Source: JBKBUF01 sp046290815 (GTDB lineage: Bacteria > Bacteroidota > Bacteroidia > Cytophagales > Cytophagaceae). Taken from it: a stretch of 64,000 nucleotides of DNA. The notes under the pieces are model-generated. The model saw only the letters and a list, made by a program, of their open reading frames with translations. It ran no database searches and had not been told where the DNA came from. Each line of letters starts with the position of its first letter. Position 1 is the stretch's first letter. Shown here piece after piece: positions 25,501 to 34,471 of the stretch. The position numbers and the translations under genes are program-made. Location of the stretch: NCBI GenBank assembly GCA_046290815.1, contig JBKBUF010000022.1, positions 1 to 64,000 on the forward strand, given 5' to 3'.

Positions 25501-27479
25501 ATCCTTTAAGAACTAAAGGTGCACAAACCTATTACATTGACAATATTCAGTATGATGTGATGCCAAATTGTGTTGCAGATATAGCAGCATCTAATGTTCT
25601 GATGGATTTTGATCAAAACAGAAATATTACTAAGGTTTATCCGGGTACTCCTGTATTTGATGATGTTGCTGCTAATCCAAGCACGACCGGCAACTCAAGT
25701 GCACTTACAGGAAAACTTGTCAGAGCAGCTACCGGACAGTATGCTTCATCTATCAGGTACAGTGCATGCGGAGATAATTTTTTAATCCAATCCGGCAAAA
25801 ATAAGTTTGAATTGATGGTTTATTCGCCTCAAGTAGGTGTAGCTGTTGAATTAGATTTCAAAACATCTGCAGAGGTAAGTATTAAATCAGTATCCAAACT
25901 TACCACAAAAGCAAATCAGTGGGAGACACTTGTGTTTGATTTTTCAGACATTACCAATACTACTACAGCAACGCTGTTGGATATATTCATCGATCCGACT
26001 GCTCAATTTGTTTCGACTGTTGCATCAAGGACTTACTTTATTGATAACCTGAAATATTCGACTGAAGCCGGTCCGGAAATTGCTGTATTTGCAGGTGATG
26101 CTCTTAAACTTACCGGGTCTTCACACTCTTTCGGAACTGTTGCTGCAGGATCTTCCTCTGCTGATGTTGCATTTTCAATCAGAAACTATGGTTCGGCACT
26201 GTTGACCTTGAGCACTCCTCCTTCGGATTTAGTGATTTCAGGTCCTAATGCTGCTGACTTTGTGGTTACAAAAAATCCTACCTATGTAACTAATGTCAGT
26301 GCAAACAGCGCTACCAATTTCTTTATTAAGTTCTCTCCAACCACTGGCGGAACTAAAACAGCAACATTGACAATTGCTAACAATGATGGGGACGAGAATC
26401 CTTACATCATTACACTTTCAGGTACATCTACTTGCCCAACGCTTAGTACTACACCTGCGGTGTCAGGACCGGCAAACCCTTGTACAGGAACTACACAGAC
26501 CTATAGCATCACTACAGTAACCAATGCATCAAACTATGCATGGACAGTACCTTCGGGTATGACTATTACCGATGGAAATGGTACAACCAGTATAACAGTA
26601 TCTATAGGTGGTTCAGGTGGAGATATAATGGTAACTCCAAGTAACCATTGTTCGACGGGTACTCCTGCTGTTAGAAGCGTATCTGTAAATAGTGTCCCAG
26701 CAATCCCTGGTGCTATAAGTGGTCCATCTCCTGTCTGTGCAAACAAAACAGGTTTGGTTTACAGTATTACTCCATTGGCTAATGTAACCGGTTATGTGTG
26801 GACAGTACCTTCAGGTGCTGTAATTACAAACGGAAGCACAACTAACTCTATCACTGTTACATGGGGAACAACTGCAGGAAATATCACAGTAAGAGGAACC
26901 AATGCTTGTGGAAATGGACCTACTAATCAAAGAAGCATTTCCTTGACTACTGTATCTTGCAATCCTCCTACAGAAAAAACCATCAGTGGTCCGACTACTG
27001 TAACTGCAGGAAGTACGCATACATATTCTGTTTCTGCTCCTGAGACCGGTTCTACATATTCATGGACACTTCCGTCAGGCGCTACAATTGTAAGTGAAAG
27101 TTCAGATAAAAGCAGTATAACAGTCACATTCGGTACTACCGGAGGCACACTTACACTTACAGAAACCAATGGCGCAGGTTCCACCAACAATACGCTTACT
27201 ATAACTGTCAATCCGGTAACAGGAGTTTCAGGTGCATTGGCTAATGCTATTTTAATTGCTCCGAATCCTGGAAACGGTATTTACAATGTTAGCTTCAACA
27301 GAAGCATTGCGGGAGAAGTATCAGTTACTGTAAGAAATCTTTTCGGAGAAACAGTATATTCGAATAGCAACGCTGATAACAGTTTTGCAGTAGATATCCA
27401 AAACCTTGCAAACGGTGTGTACTTCCTGGAAATTCAAACTTCAGAAGGTACCGCTGTGAAAAGAATAGTAAAAGAGTAA
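22536..27479 (+). CDS. multidomain secreted GH8 glycanase with T9SS sorting domain
   Basis: 1647 residues, secreted. Signal peptide (1-24), GH8 catalytic domain (about 28-400) with catalytic acid Glu96 in ETVSEGIGYGMLLA and the ATDADFD acidic cluster (149-153); GH8 enzymes are endo-acting, inverting, on beta-1,4-glucan, chitosan, xylan or lichenan. Then two choice-of-anchor-D Ig-like domains (about 407-540, 545-655), three tandem ~170-185-residue beta-sandwich modules beginning ILQDFDNNNN (659), ILNDFDNNQY (845) and VLMDFDQNRN (1017), another anchor-D domain (about 1178-1300), PKD/Ig-like repeats (1301-1560) and a type A T9SS C-terminal domain (1571-1647). The tandem modules look like carbohydrate-binding domains. 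Probably a cell-surface or released cellulase; substrate unproven. Isolated transcription unit. Confidence 0.93.
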   Translation: MKKTYSLRVLILMFFVLTHIEIMAQINSTPAVVPFNSNPNYGTNGMMPTNLPTSGTFGKSTDAANAYNAWKSEFREVCSGKGARIKFDNTSETVSEGIGYGMLLAAYAADKTFFDELYTYWKAYLSPNGLMNWKINGCGGVIGTGSATDADFDAAYALLVAANQWPSATTPHNYTNEFNTMIARIRQFDMANNGRATNGDSWFQNDCTNPGYHSPGYYQAFASKNTTNATYWSNTAYNFAYDVLWAANAHSTTGLVSNWSNSTGTPNQCNSAGNGQIEPIGFGYDASRYPWRIAQDVLWYNSTKGRVLANKITEYMKGRGATNIGGPLNLNGTNGSGYQRNATFISMLTLAVMAADNNTTNQNFLNSMYTQTVNSINGDAYFGKTLRVISLFMLTGNFWKIGTTSNQEINVRATGVKVGTGSTTATNLQVDHNSTFDFQNTQTTAGNPEGKTITFTIENLGFQNLNLTGNPNRVTVSGPDAAMFTIVQPSLSTLSLNQTTTFTVQFRPTSTGVKTAALSIASNDADENPYIINLTGLGTLNQANSNLQITLYNDTPIACGGTLAFGNATTGAFATRVLKIKNTGDGALNLTSYTYSSARFSTVGTAPTTVPVGGTALLTVQFNPNAASSFSGTLTIANNDPVKPSCVINLTGTGVACTSSGDILQDFDNNNNLVQRTGSVNTTFTPNEPNPYINNGNSSGHVGKLVIPAGAGAYSKGLVFTPCNTSGQVINYTGRKTLTMLFYSTAPGIPIVVNLKDNTGFSGSYASIAAGNFATTKTNEWEKIVMDFGTASGAVWNPLTDAEANTTSFIEMFINNTSANGATPLTYFFDEIRFEPNPCIAGIPATKILNDFDNNQYVSLAYTNTTSNFAIVANPSKTGINLSNNVGRHNRTATGTDYDNGLRWSGCNGKIDLTINDGIVSFMIYSPVAGVPIIANIMKPDGPDANTDPDEAGSAQAVATLPNTWHKVYFDFSAYKNATDIISIDILIDPLRTKGAQTYYIDNIQYDVMPNCVADIAASNVLMDFDQNRNITKVYPGTPVFDDVAANPSTTGNSSALTGKLVRAATGQYASSIRYSACGDNFLIQSGKNKFELMVYSPQVGVAVELDFKTSAEVSIKSVSKLTTKANQWETLVFDFSDITNTTTATLLDIFIDPTAQFVSTVASRTYFIDNLKYSTEAGPEIAVFAGDALKLTGSSHSFGTVAAGSSSADVAFSIRNYGSALLTLSTPPSDLVISGPNAADFVVTKNPTYVTNVSANSATNFFIKFSPTTGGTKTATLTIANNDGDENPYIITLSGTSTCPTLSTTPAVSGPANPCTGTTQTYSITTVTNASNYAWTVPSGMTITDGNGTTSITVSIGGSGGDIMVTPSNHCSTGTPAVRSVSVNSVPAIPGAISGPSPVCANKTGLVYSITPLANVTGYVWTVPSGAVITNGSTTNSITVTWGTTAGNITVRGTNACGNGPTNQRSISLTTVSCNPPTEKTISGPTTVTAGSTHTYSVSAPETGSTYSWTLPSGATIVSESSDKSSITVTFGTTGGTLTLTETNGAGSTNNTLTITVNPVTGVSGALANAILIAPNPGNGIYNVSFNRSIAGEVSVTVRNLFGETVYSNSNADNSFAVDIQNLANGVYFLEIQTSEGTAVKRIVKE

Positions 27480-27504
27480 TAGAGAAGTTTAATATTTAGT
27501 TTAG

Positions 27505-27535
27505 AGAGGCCGGAATTCCGGCCTCTTTTTATTTT
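27505..27535 (+). terminator. intrinsic terminator of GH8 gene
   Basis: Perfect 11-bp stem: AGAGGCCGGAA / TTCCGGCCTCT (27505-27526, no loop if fully paired, in practice a 4-nt loop), followed by TTTTATTTT. 25 bp after the GH8 stop. Confidence 0.92.
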
Positions 27536-27642
27536 AGAGAATATTATTTTTATTATGTTGAATTTTAGCGTATTATAAGAAAAGATTGCTGAAAATTTTT
27601 ATATGGTTTCTCGTTTATAATTTTGCATATTATCCTTGCTGA

Positions 27643-28029
27643 ATGGTAATGACCAGGTTTTTTATATGTATGATAATTATTGTTGTTTCTTCGGTATGTT
27701 CTTTGTCAGGACAATCAATGAGCAATTATGATTATTCAAGCAACTCATTGGACATTCCAGATTCATTTGATGATTTAATTAGTGAGACCTCAATTCTTGA
27801 TAACCTTGATGTTTTTGATTATAAAAGGGAGGTAAAAACACCTGTTAATAGTGATTCTTCTGAAGATTATGATTTTGATGAGGTGTATCCCTCCTGCGAT
27901 TCCAGTATTGAAGATTTGCAATTTTCTGTATTTTGGATATTTTATTATGACAATAATTTCAATTGCCTTTCTTTTTTCCACTTAATAGATAGAAGCAAAG
28001 AAGTTCTCCTTCCTCCTCCGATTATTTAA
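27643..28029 (+). CDS. small secreted protein preceding metal-efflux operon
   Basis: 128 residues; signal-like N-terminus (RFFICMIIIVVSSVCSLSGQ), an acidic Ser/Asp-rich middle (NSDSSEDYDFDEVYPSCD) and a hydrophobic C-terminus ending LLPPPII. The proline-Ile tail resembles the RGPPSII end of the small protein at 17479; both sit just upstream of metal-transport genes. Acidic residues could bind divalent cations. It is 110 bp before the CzcA gene and probably in the same operon. No named family; function unknown. Confidence 0.6.
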   Translation: MVMTRFFICMIIIVVSSVCSLSGQSMSNYDYSSNSLDIPDSFDDLISETSILDNLDVFDYKREVKTPVNSDSSEDYDFDEVYPSCDSSIEDLQFSVFWIFYYDNNFNCLSFFHLIDRSKEVLLPPPII

Positions 28030-28139
28030 TCATTGTTTTTTGTATTTCCGATTTTCCATTTGTTCTTAATGAATGAGTGGAAATAGTTATTCATTTATTA
28101 CCATGAATAATAGATTCTATTTTCAATACTTATTAAATA

Positions 28140-31100
28140 ATGATGGATAAAATAATTGAGTTTAGTACCCGCAACAGACTTGCTGTACTTATTTTAACCG
28201 CATTGCTGGTAGTCTGGGGATTTTATTCTTTAAACAGATTGCCAATTGATGCAATGCCTGATATTACAAATAAACAGGTAAATATTCTTACTCTTAGCCA
28301 GAACCTGGGAGCAGTAGAAATTGAACAATTTATAACTTCTCCAATAGAACTTGAAATGTCCAATATTCCAGGCCTGGTCGAACAGAGGTCAATTTCAAAA
28401 TATGGATTGTCATTTATTACCCTTGTTTTTAAAGATGAAACAGATCTTTACTGGGCAAGACAGCAGGTTTCTGAAAGATTGAGTACCGTAAAAGAAAATC
28501 TTCCTGAAAATTGCGGTACACCCCAGCTTGCACCTATTACAACAGGCATAGGGGAGATATACCAATATGTACTTATGCCGGCAGATCCGGCAGATCCGGC
28601 AGATCAATCTTTTTCTTTAATGGAGTTAAGAACAATTCAGGATTGGGTAATTAGAAAAAATCTGCTTGGGAGTCCCGGAGTTGCAGATATAAGCAGTTTT
28701 GGAGGTTTTAAAAAGGAGTTTCATGCAAAAATCAAACCTGAACAAATGAGGGCATTAAATGTCACAGTATCGGAATTGTTTGAAGCTGTGAAAGCCGGAA
28801 ATAATAACACAGGCGGGGCATATATGGAAAAAGACGAACGCGCTCATTACATAAGAGGGATTGGTTTGTCAACAACCACAGAAGATATAAAGAATACAGT
28901 TATTAAAATTCATTTCGATAGTCCTGTTCTTGTAAAAGATGTCGCAGAAGTAGAATTGGGTAATAGTCTCAGGTATGGTGCGATGACAATGAACGGACAA
29001 GGAGAAGTGGTTGGTGGTGTAGTATTAATGCAGATGGGTGAAAATGCATCTAATGTAATTGAACAATTAAAGGAAAGACTAGAGGAGGTCAAGAAGAAAC
29101 TTCCCGAAGGCCTGGTTATTGAAACATTTATTGATCGTCAGAATCTGGTACAAAGAACAACCAGTACAGTTACTAAAAATCTTGTGGAAGGAGCAATAGT
29201 AGTACTTATTGTTTTGATAATTTTTCTAGGGGATTTAAGAGCAAGTCTGATAGCAGCCTCAGTTATCCCTCTTTCTATGCTTTTTGCTTTTGGATTAATG
29301 GTGCAGTTCGGTGTGATAGGAAACCTTATGAGTCTTGGTGCACTGGATTTCGGATTAATTGTCGATGGTGCAGTGATTGTAGTCGAAAGCATAGCTTTCG
29401 TACTTGCAGTTTATGCAGCGCGTATGGGAAATAAAATGAGTTATGAAAGTCGTCAGGAGATAGTAATTGAAGGGGTAAAAATGGGCAAAAAAACTGGATT
29501 GTTTGGAATTCTTATAATACTTGTTGTTTATACTCCCATACTTTTTTTGTCAGGAGTAGAAGGTAAGATGTTTCGACCAATGGCCCTTACTGTAGCATTT
29601 GCAATTATAGGAGCTTTAATACTAGCCTTTACCTATGTTCCTATGATGTGTGCATGGGTGATGAAGCCTCATAAGGTAGGAGGGGTTTCAGACAGGTTTG
29701 TAGATTTTCTGTACTTTAAAATCTACAGACCCTACTTTGTAAAAACCCTACGATACCAAGGTTTACTTATTTCTACTGTGGTTGTTTTATTGGTCATTTC
29801 AGGTATAACGTTCACAAGGATAGGCGGAGAATTTATACCAAAACTGGACGAAGGGGACATTCAGATAGAAGTGCGGTTACCCGTAGGTACCAGTCTGAAT
29901 AAAAGTATAGACAATTCGCTTAAAGTTCAGGCCGCATTACTAAAAAAGTTTCCTGATGAGATTAAAGACGTGATCTCTAAAATCGGAACATCGGAGATAC
30001 CATTGGATCCGGTTCCAATGGAGTGTGCAGATTATATTGTTGTTACCAAGGATAAAAGCAATTGGGGGAAAGTTAAAAGCAAACAGGAACTCATTGAGGA
30101 AGTCGTTAAAGTTTTTGATGATTTTCCCGGATTGACCATTTCTGTGCAGCAACCCATTGAAGCGAGATTTAATGATTTGTTAAGCGGAGCCAAGACAGAT
30201 GTTGTATTTAAAGTGTTTGGTAACGACCTGAATGAAATGACAAGAATTGGTAAGGATATAATGTCGGTGTTAAGGCCAATTCCGGGAGCATCTGATGTTC
30301 AAATGCAATTAGTCAATGGTCTGCCTCAGGTAAGAATTAATTATAACCGGGCACAGATGGCATTTTATGGAATTAAAATTCAGGATGTGAATGACATCAT
30401 TCAGACTGCTTTTTCGGGTAAAGTAACCGGAATAATATATGATGAAGACAGGCGGTTCGATTTAGTGGTAAGGCTTCATCCTAAAGACAGAAACAGTCTG
30501 GAGACTATAGAAAATCTCCTGATCAGAACACATCAGGGGAATAATATTCCTTTGAAAAAAGTTGCCTCAATTACTACTGATATCGGTCCAACTGAAATAC
30601 GACATAATGAAAAGAAGAGGTTTGTTCAGGTAGGTGTAAATGTAAGAGGGACTGACATGGAAAGTCTGGTAAAAATAGCTAATAAGGAAATTAAGAAAAA
30701 AGTAAATCTTCCATATGGTTATGAAATTATATCCGGAGGACAGTTTGAAAATTTACGAATTGCAAAGCAGAGATTGCAAATTGTTGTTCCTATTGCTTTA
30801 GCAGTAATCTTTGCCTTGTTATTTGCTTCTTTTGGTACCTTTAAGGAAAGTCTGTTGATATTTACTGCTGTACCTCTGTCAGCAGTTGGAGGGATATTCG
30901 CATTGTATTTTACTGAAATTAATTTCAGTATCTCGGCAGGTGTCGGGTTTATATGTCTCTTTGGTATTGCTGTTTTGAACGGTATTATGCTGGTAAATGA
31001 ATTTAAGAATCTTGAGAATAAGGGTATAAAAGAAATATATTTAATTGTAGTTTCAGGTGTAAGGAATAAATTCAGGCCGGTACTGATGACCTCTGCAGTT

Positions 31101-32486
31101 GCTGCTCTTGGTTTTCTTCCAATGGCAATAGCTACAGGTGCAGGTGCAGAAGTTCAAAAGCCTCTGGCGACAGTTGTTATAGGAGGACTTATATTATCAA
31201 CTTTACTTACCTTATTTGTACTTCCTGTTCTATATATTTTGTTCGGCAAGGTTAAGGTGAGGGCCGGAAACAGGAAAAGTAAGAGGCAAAAAGCAGCTAT
31301 AGGAATTATTTTGTTGGCGATAGTTATTCCTCTTAAAAGCTCTTTTGCTCAGGACAATCCTGTCTCCAGAGATGGCGCAAAACAGTTGGCTCTTGAAAAG
31401 CATCCTCAAATGCAGGTTGCAGAAAGCAATTTAAAGAGACAACGACAATTATTGCCAACTGCCTTCGAGGTGATAAATCCTGAATTTCTTTTTCAATCTC
31501 CTGATGGACTCACCATGAGGCCTAGTGTGCTTGCCTGGCTTGATTTTCCAACTTTTTATTACCACCGATCAAAGGCATTGAATAATCAGGTAGGACTTGC
31601 AGAAACAGAGAAAATGATCAGTAAGAATTTACTTTTGTACCAGGTTGAAGAATCTTATAACCGAGTACAATTCCTGATAGCCCGTAGAAATATACTTTAC
31701 AGACAGGATAGTTTATTTTCTGCTATTCTTGATATAAATAATTTGCGCTATGAAATAGGTCAGATTTCCAATCTTGAAAGGATCAATAGTGAGGCCAGAT
31801 ACCGATCTGTCAGAAATTCTTTGCAACAAACAGAAGCAGCATTAGTTGCAGCAAAATTGCGACTTGCAAATATAATTGGAAGCCCCGGCGATAGTAGTAT
31901 TACTCCGGATCATGCTTTAAAAGCGTATCCTCTTCTAACAGTTATGCCTGGATTAGTAATGAATAATCCTTTTGTAGATTATTATACCAAACAAATGAAA
32001 CTAAGTGAACGGATGCTAAAAATGGAAAAGGCAAGAGCGTTCCCAGGTATTATGTTGGGTTATTTTAACCAGGCTACTCCCTCAGACAGGTCATTGTACA
32101 GGTTTCAGTATGGTATTACTGTACCTGTTGCTTTTTGGTCGTACCGTGCAAGAATTGCGTCTGCAAATACTGGAAGAACCGTTGCAGAAAAACAATATCA
32201 GGCAAATTTGTATAAACTGAACGATGAATACCTTAAGGCATTATCTGATTACAGGCAATATAGAGAAGCATTAAACTATTTTGAACAGATCGGTATTCAG
32301 CAATCGCATCAGTTGTTGGAAGCGGCATCTGAAAGTTTCCGGTTGGGAAGCATAACCTATTATCAATATCTCCAAAATCTCCAGCAGATTTTTGAAATTG
32401 ATTTAGGGTATGTAGATGCACTTAATCAGTTCAATGAAGCCTCAATAATACTTAATTTTATAACAGGTCAATTTGCATTGGAATAA
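28140..32486 (+). CDS. czcA: CzcA-type heavy-metal RND pump fused to outer-membrane channel
   Basis: 1448 residues in one frame. Residues about 1-1040 are an HME-type RND antiporter: TM1 RLAVLILTALLVVWGFYSL, periplasmic loops, and the proton-relay TM4 motif LDFGLIVDGAVIVVES, whose DFGxxxDGAxxxxE form is that of divalent-cation (Zn/Co/Cd/Ni) pumps rather than Cu/Ag CusA. After a hydrophobic segment ending PLKSSFAQD (about 1060), the last ~390 residues are a TolC/CzcC-like outer-membrane factor (AKQLALEKHPQMQVAESNLKR, two helical repeats). Such CzcA-CzcC fusions occur in Bacteroidota. The internal segment may work as a signal/cleavage site. Operon with the adaptor at 32511. Confidence 0.92.
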   Translation: MMDKIIEFSTRNRLAVLILTALLVVWGFYSLNRLPIDAMPDITNKQVNILTLSQNLGAVEIEQFITSPIELEMSNIPGLVEQRSISKYGLSFITLVFKDETDLYWARQQVSERLSTVKENLPENCGTPQLAPITTGIGEIYQYVLMPADPADPADQSFSLMELRTIQDWVIRKNLLGSPGVADISSFGGFKKEFHAKIKPEQMRALNVTVSELFEAVKAGNNNTGGAYMEKDERAHYIRGIGLSTTTEDIKNTVIKIHFDSPVLVKDVAEVELGNSLRYGAMTMNGQGEVVGGVVLMQMGENASNVIEQLKERLEEVKKKLPEGLVIETFIDRQNLVQRTTSTVTKNLVEGAIVVLIVLIIFLGDLRASLIAASVIPLSMLFAFGLMVQFGVIGNLMSLGALDFGLIVDGAVIVVESIAFVLAVYAARMGNKMSYESRQEIVIEGVKMGKKTGLFGILIILVVYTPILFLSGVEGKMFRPMALTVAFAIIGALILAFTYVPMMCAWVMKPHKVGGVSDRFVDFLYFKIYRPYFVKTLRYQGLLISTVVVLLVISGITFTRIGGEFIPKLDEGDIQIEVRLPVGTSLNKSIDNSLKVQAALLKKFPDEIKDVISKIGTSEIPLDPVPMECADYIVVTKDKSNWGKVKSKQELIEEVVKVFDDFPGLTISVQQPIEARFNDLLSGAKTDVVFKVFGNDLNEMTRIGKDIMSVLRPIPGASDVQMQLVNGLPQVRINYNRAQMAFYGIKIQDVNDIIQTAFSGKVTGIIYDEDRRFDLVVRLHPKDRNSLETIENLLIRTHQGNNIPLKKVASITTDIGPTEIRHNEKKRFVQVGVNVRGTDMESLVKIANKEIKKKVNLPYGYEIISGGQFENLRIAKQRLQIVVPIALAVIFALLFASFGTFKESLLIFTAVPLSAVGGIFALYFTEINFSISAGVGFICLFGIAVLNGIMLVNEFKNLENKGIKEIYLIVVSGVRNKFRPVLMTSAVAALGFLPMAIATGAGAEVQKPLATVVIGGLILSTLLTLFVLPVLYILFGKVKVRAGNRKSKRQKAAIGIILLAIVIPLKSSFAQDNPVSRDGAKQLALEKHPQMQVAESNLKRQRQLLPTAFEVINPEFLFQSPDGLTMRPSVLAWLDFPTFYYHRSKALNNQVGLAETEKMISKNLLLYQVEESYNRVQFLIARRNILYRQDSLFSAILDINNLRYEIGQISNLERINSEARYRSVRNSLQQTEAALVAAKLRLANIIGSPGDSSITPDHALKAYPLLTVMPGLVMNNPFVDYYTKQMKLSERMLKMEKARAFPGIMLGYFNQATPSDRSLYRFQYGITVPVAFWSYRARIASANTGRTVAEKQYQANLYKLNDEYLKALSDYRQYREALNYFEQIGIQQSHQLLEAASESFRLGSITYYQYLQNLQQIFEIDLGYVDALNQFNEASIILNFITGQFALE
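28581..28605 (+). repeat. 9-bp in-frame tandem repeat in czcA
   Basis: GCAGATCCG repeated twice plus a partial third copy, coding ADPADPAD at about residues 148-155 in the first periplasmic loop. Length change by slippage would be in frame. Confidence 0.8.
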
Positions 32487-32510
32487 TCATTTTTAAAAGG
32501 AATTAAGATC

Positions 32511-33677
32511 ATGAAAAATATTATCATACTATATACATTTGTTTTTATGGCATTAGTTGCCTGTCAGACGACATCAAATACTCAGCAGGCAGATGAAGGA
32601 ATAGTCAAAGAGGGAATTGTTTCATTAACTCGTGCACAATTAGAAAACATGGGTATTGAGACAGGAAAAATAAAATTACAATCGATAAAGCCAGTTGTTT
32701 ATGCAACGGGAAGAGTTGAACTTTTGCCTCACCGTCAAGCTTTTATTAGTTCAAATATTAGCGGTAAGATTAAAAATATTTATGTACATAAGGGGCAATT
32801 TGTTAATAAGGGACAACCTGTTTTCAGTGTTACAAGTCTGGAACTTGTTGATATGCAAAAGCAGTATGTTGCCTCATTAAATGAGGTTAAATTCCTTTCC
32901 TCTCAATATTCCAGACAGAAAGAGTTACTTGATAAAAAGATTGGCGCTCTTGCCGATTTTCAGGAGGTAGAAACTAATTACAAGAATGCTTTAGGAAATA
33001 AAGAAGGTTTATATGAAAAATTGAAATTGATTGGCATTTCACCCGAAAGTCTTGAAAACAATGCTGAGATAAATTTTGTAAATGAAATAAATATTAATTC
33101 ACCTATTTCCGGATATGTATTTGCTATGAATGCAATTATAGGTATGCTTGCAGAAACTAATATACAGCTGGCTCAGATTATTGATCCTTCTGAAATGGTT
33201 GCAGAGGTAAATGTATTTGAAAAAGATATAAACATGGTGGATGAAAATGATGATGTGCTGGTCGAATTTATTAATCAGAATATTCCTGATATTAAAGGAA
33301 AAGTACAGCATATTTCAAAGTCAATTGATCCGTCGACCAGGTCTGCATTAGTTTATGTCACTTTTACTCCGGATAAAAATTATAATATTCTTCCTGAAAT
33401 GTCAATTCGGGTCAAAATTTCAGGAAGGAATGAGAATAAAATTGCGAGTACATTGCCATTGAAGTCAGTTATAAAGGAAGGAGAAATTTCCTATGTATAT
33501 TATGGAGAAATGCGTGATGGGAAAATTAACTTTAAGAAATGTAAGGTAAATCTGGGTAGCGACGATGATGTTTTTGTGGAAATTAAATCCAATGTTACAT
33601 TTCCGGAAGAAGCCATCTTTGTGTACAGCAATCCATATATTATAGATGTGGAATATAAAAACAGGAATTCTGATTAG
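32511..33677 (+). CDS. czcB: RND periplasmic adaptor (CzcB/CusB) lipoprotein
   Basis: Membrane-fusion subunit linking pump and outer-membrane channel. 388 residues: lipobox FMALVACQT (Cys about 19), barrel-sandwich/lipoyl half (ISGKIKNIYVHKGQFVNKGQPVF), a helical hairpin (about 115-190), the second lipoyl half (INSPISGYVFAMNAIIGM), beta-barrel (AEVNVFEKDINMVDENDDV) and a membrane-proximal domain. Length normal. It starts 24 bp after czcA, so same operon. No His-rich N-terminus, unlike many CzcB proteins. Confidence 0.92.
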   Translation: MKNIIILYTFVFMALVACQTTSNTQQADEGIVKEGIVSLTRAQLENMGIETGKIKLQSIKPVVYATGRVELLPHRQAFISSNISGKIKNIYVHKGQFVNKGQPVFSVTSLELVDMQKQYVASLNEVKFLSSQYSRQKELLDKKIGALADFQEVETNYKNALGNKEGLYEKLKLIGISPESLENNAEINFVNEININSPISGYVFAMNAIIGMLAETNIQLAQIIDPSEMVAEVNVFEKDINMVDENDDVLVEFINQNIPDIKGKVQHISKSIDPSTRSALVYVTFTPDKNYNILPEMSIRVKISGRNENKIASTLPLKSVIKEGEISYVYYGEMRDGKINFKKCKVNLGSDDDVFVEIKSNVTFPEEAIFVYSNPYIIDVEYKNRNSD

Positions 33678-33720
33678 TATTTTGCTATTGGTAATTAAGT
33701 TCAATAAAAGTTTTGAAAGG

Positions 33721-34188
33721 ATGACTTCTTTATTCGATCTTGAATCATATAGTTTATCAGTTGTTATTATTGTTTGTAGGTGAGACAGGGATGACAATTG
33801 CAGACAGGACAGAACTTTCTGAGTCTTTTGTTGGAGGATTATTTACAGCAGTAGAAACTTCATTGCCAGAACTAATAGTTTCAATCAGTGCTGTCACGCA
33901 AGGCTCTGTTACTATGGCGGTCAGTAATATTGTCGGGGGAATTCATTTGAAGTAATTGTCGTAGCGATCGCTGATTTCTTTTATCCCGGTTCGATCCTTC
34001 ATGCTGTTTCAAAAACTGAATCATACATAATTACTCTTACAATTATTTTGATGTCCATTTTATTAATGGGCTTACTATATAGAGAGAAAAAGGGTATAGC
34101 GAAAATCGGATGGGAAAGCCTCCTTATTTTTATAGTTTTTTTAACAGGCTATGGAATAATGTACTTTTTAAAATGTTCCTGGTTATAG
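33721..34188 (+). pseudogene. sodium/calcium-proton antiporter remnant
   Basis: Three segments of one membrane antiporter can be read in alternating frames: SYSLSVVIIV from the ATG at 33721 (stopped at about 33780), TGMTIADRTELSESFVGGLFTAVETSLPEL... to VSNIVGG, and after a one-base deletion near 33940 SFEVIVVAIADFFYPGSILHAV...LLMGLLYREKKGIAKIGWESLL to TAG 34186-34188. IADRT...TSLPEL...AVSN..GG is the cation-binding alpha-repeat signature. Only one of the two alpha-repeats expected for a functional exchanger is present. It follows the czc operon and may once have belonged to it. Inactivation is clear from frame breaks. Confidence 0.75.
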
Positions 34189-34299
34189 TAATATTAAATT
34201 AGTAAGAAATTTTCCTTATTATGCTTTGACAATCAACTGCTTATTGTTGTTTGGTGTGGCGTAATTAACATTTTTTCCACAAAATCGTAAAAGTACATT

Positions 34300-34455
34300 A
34301 TGGAAAAGTTAAATGTTATTTTCAGACTATTACGTATCAGGACAAGGAAGACTGATATGAATAGCATTATTAATGATAATCTGGATCAGATTAAACAGAT
34401 CAGGTTGAACCGTATGAAGTTTTACAGATCTTATAAAAAATCAATGGGAAGTTAG
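34300..34455 (+). CDS. possible 51-residue basic peptide
   Basis: Short ORF MEKLNVIFRLLRIRTRKTDM... ending YRSYKKSMGS; strongly basic and amphipathic. No Shine-Dalgarno or known family. It fills the gap between the antiporter remnant and the convergent lipoprotein gene and could be spurious. Confidence 0.25.
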   Translation: MEKLNVIFRLLRIRTRKTDMNSIINDNLDQIKQIRLNRMKFYRSYKKSMGS

Positions 34456-34471
34456 AATTACCTTTATAAGG

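Noticed and set aside
26811..27211. Antisense ORFs inside the GH8 gene
   Set aside because: They are shadows of the Thr/Ser-rich repeat coding sequence and lack starts or signals of their own.
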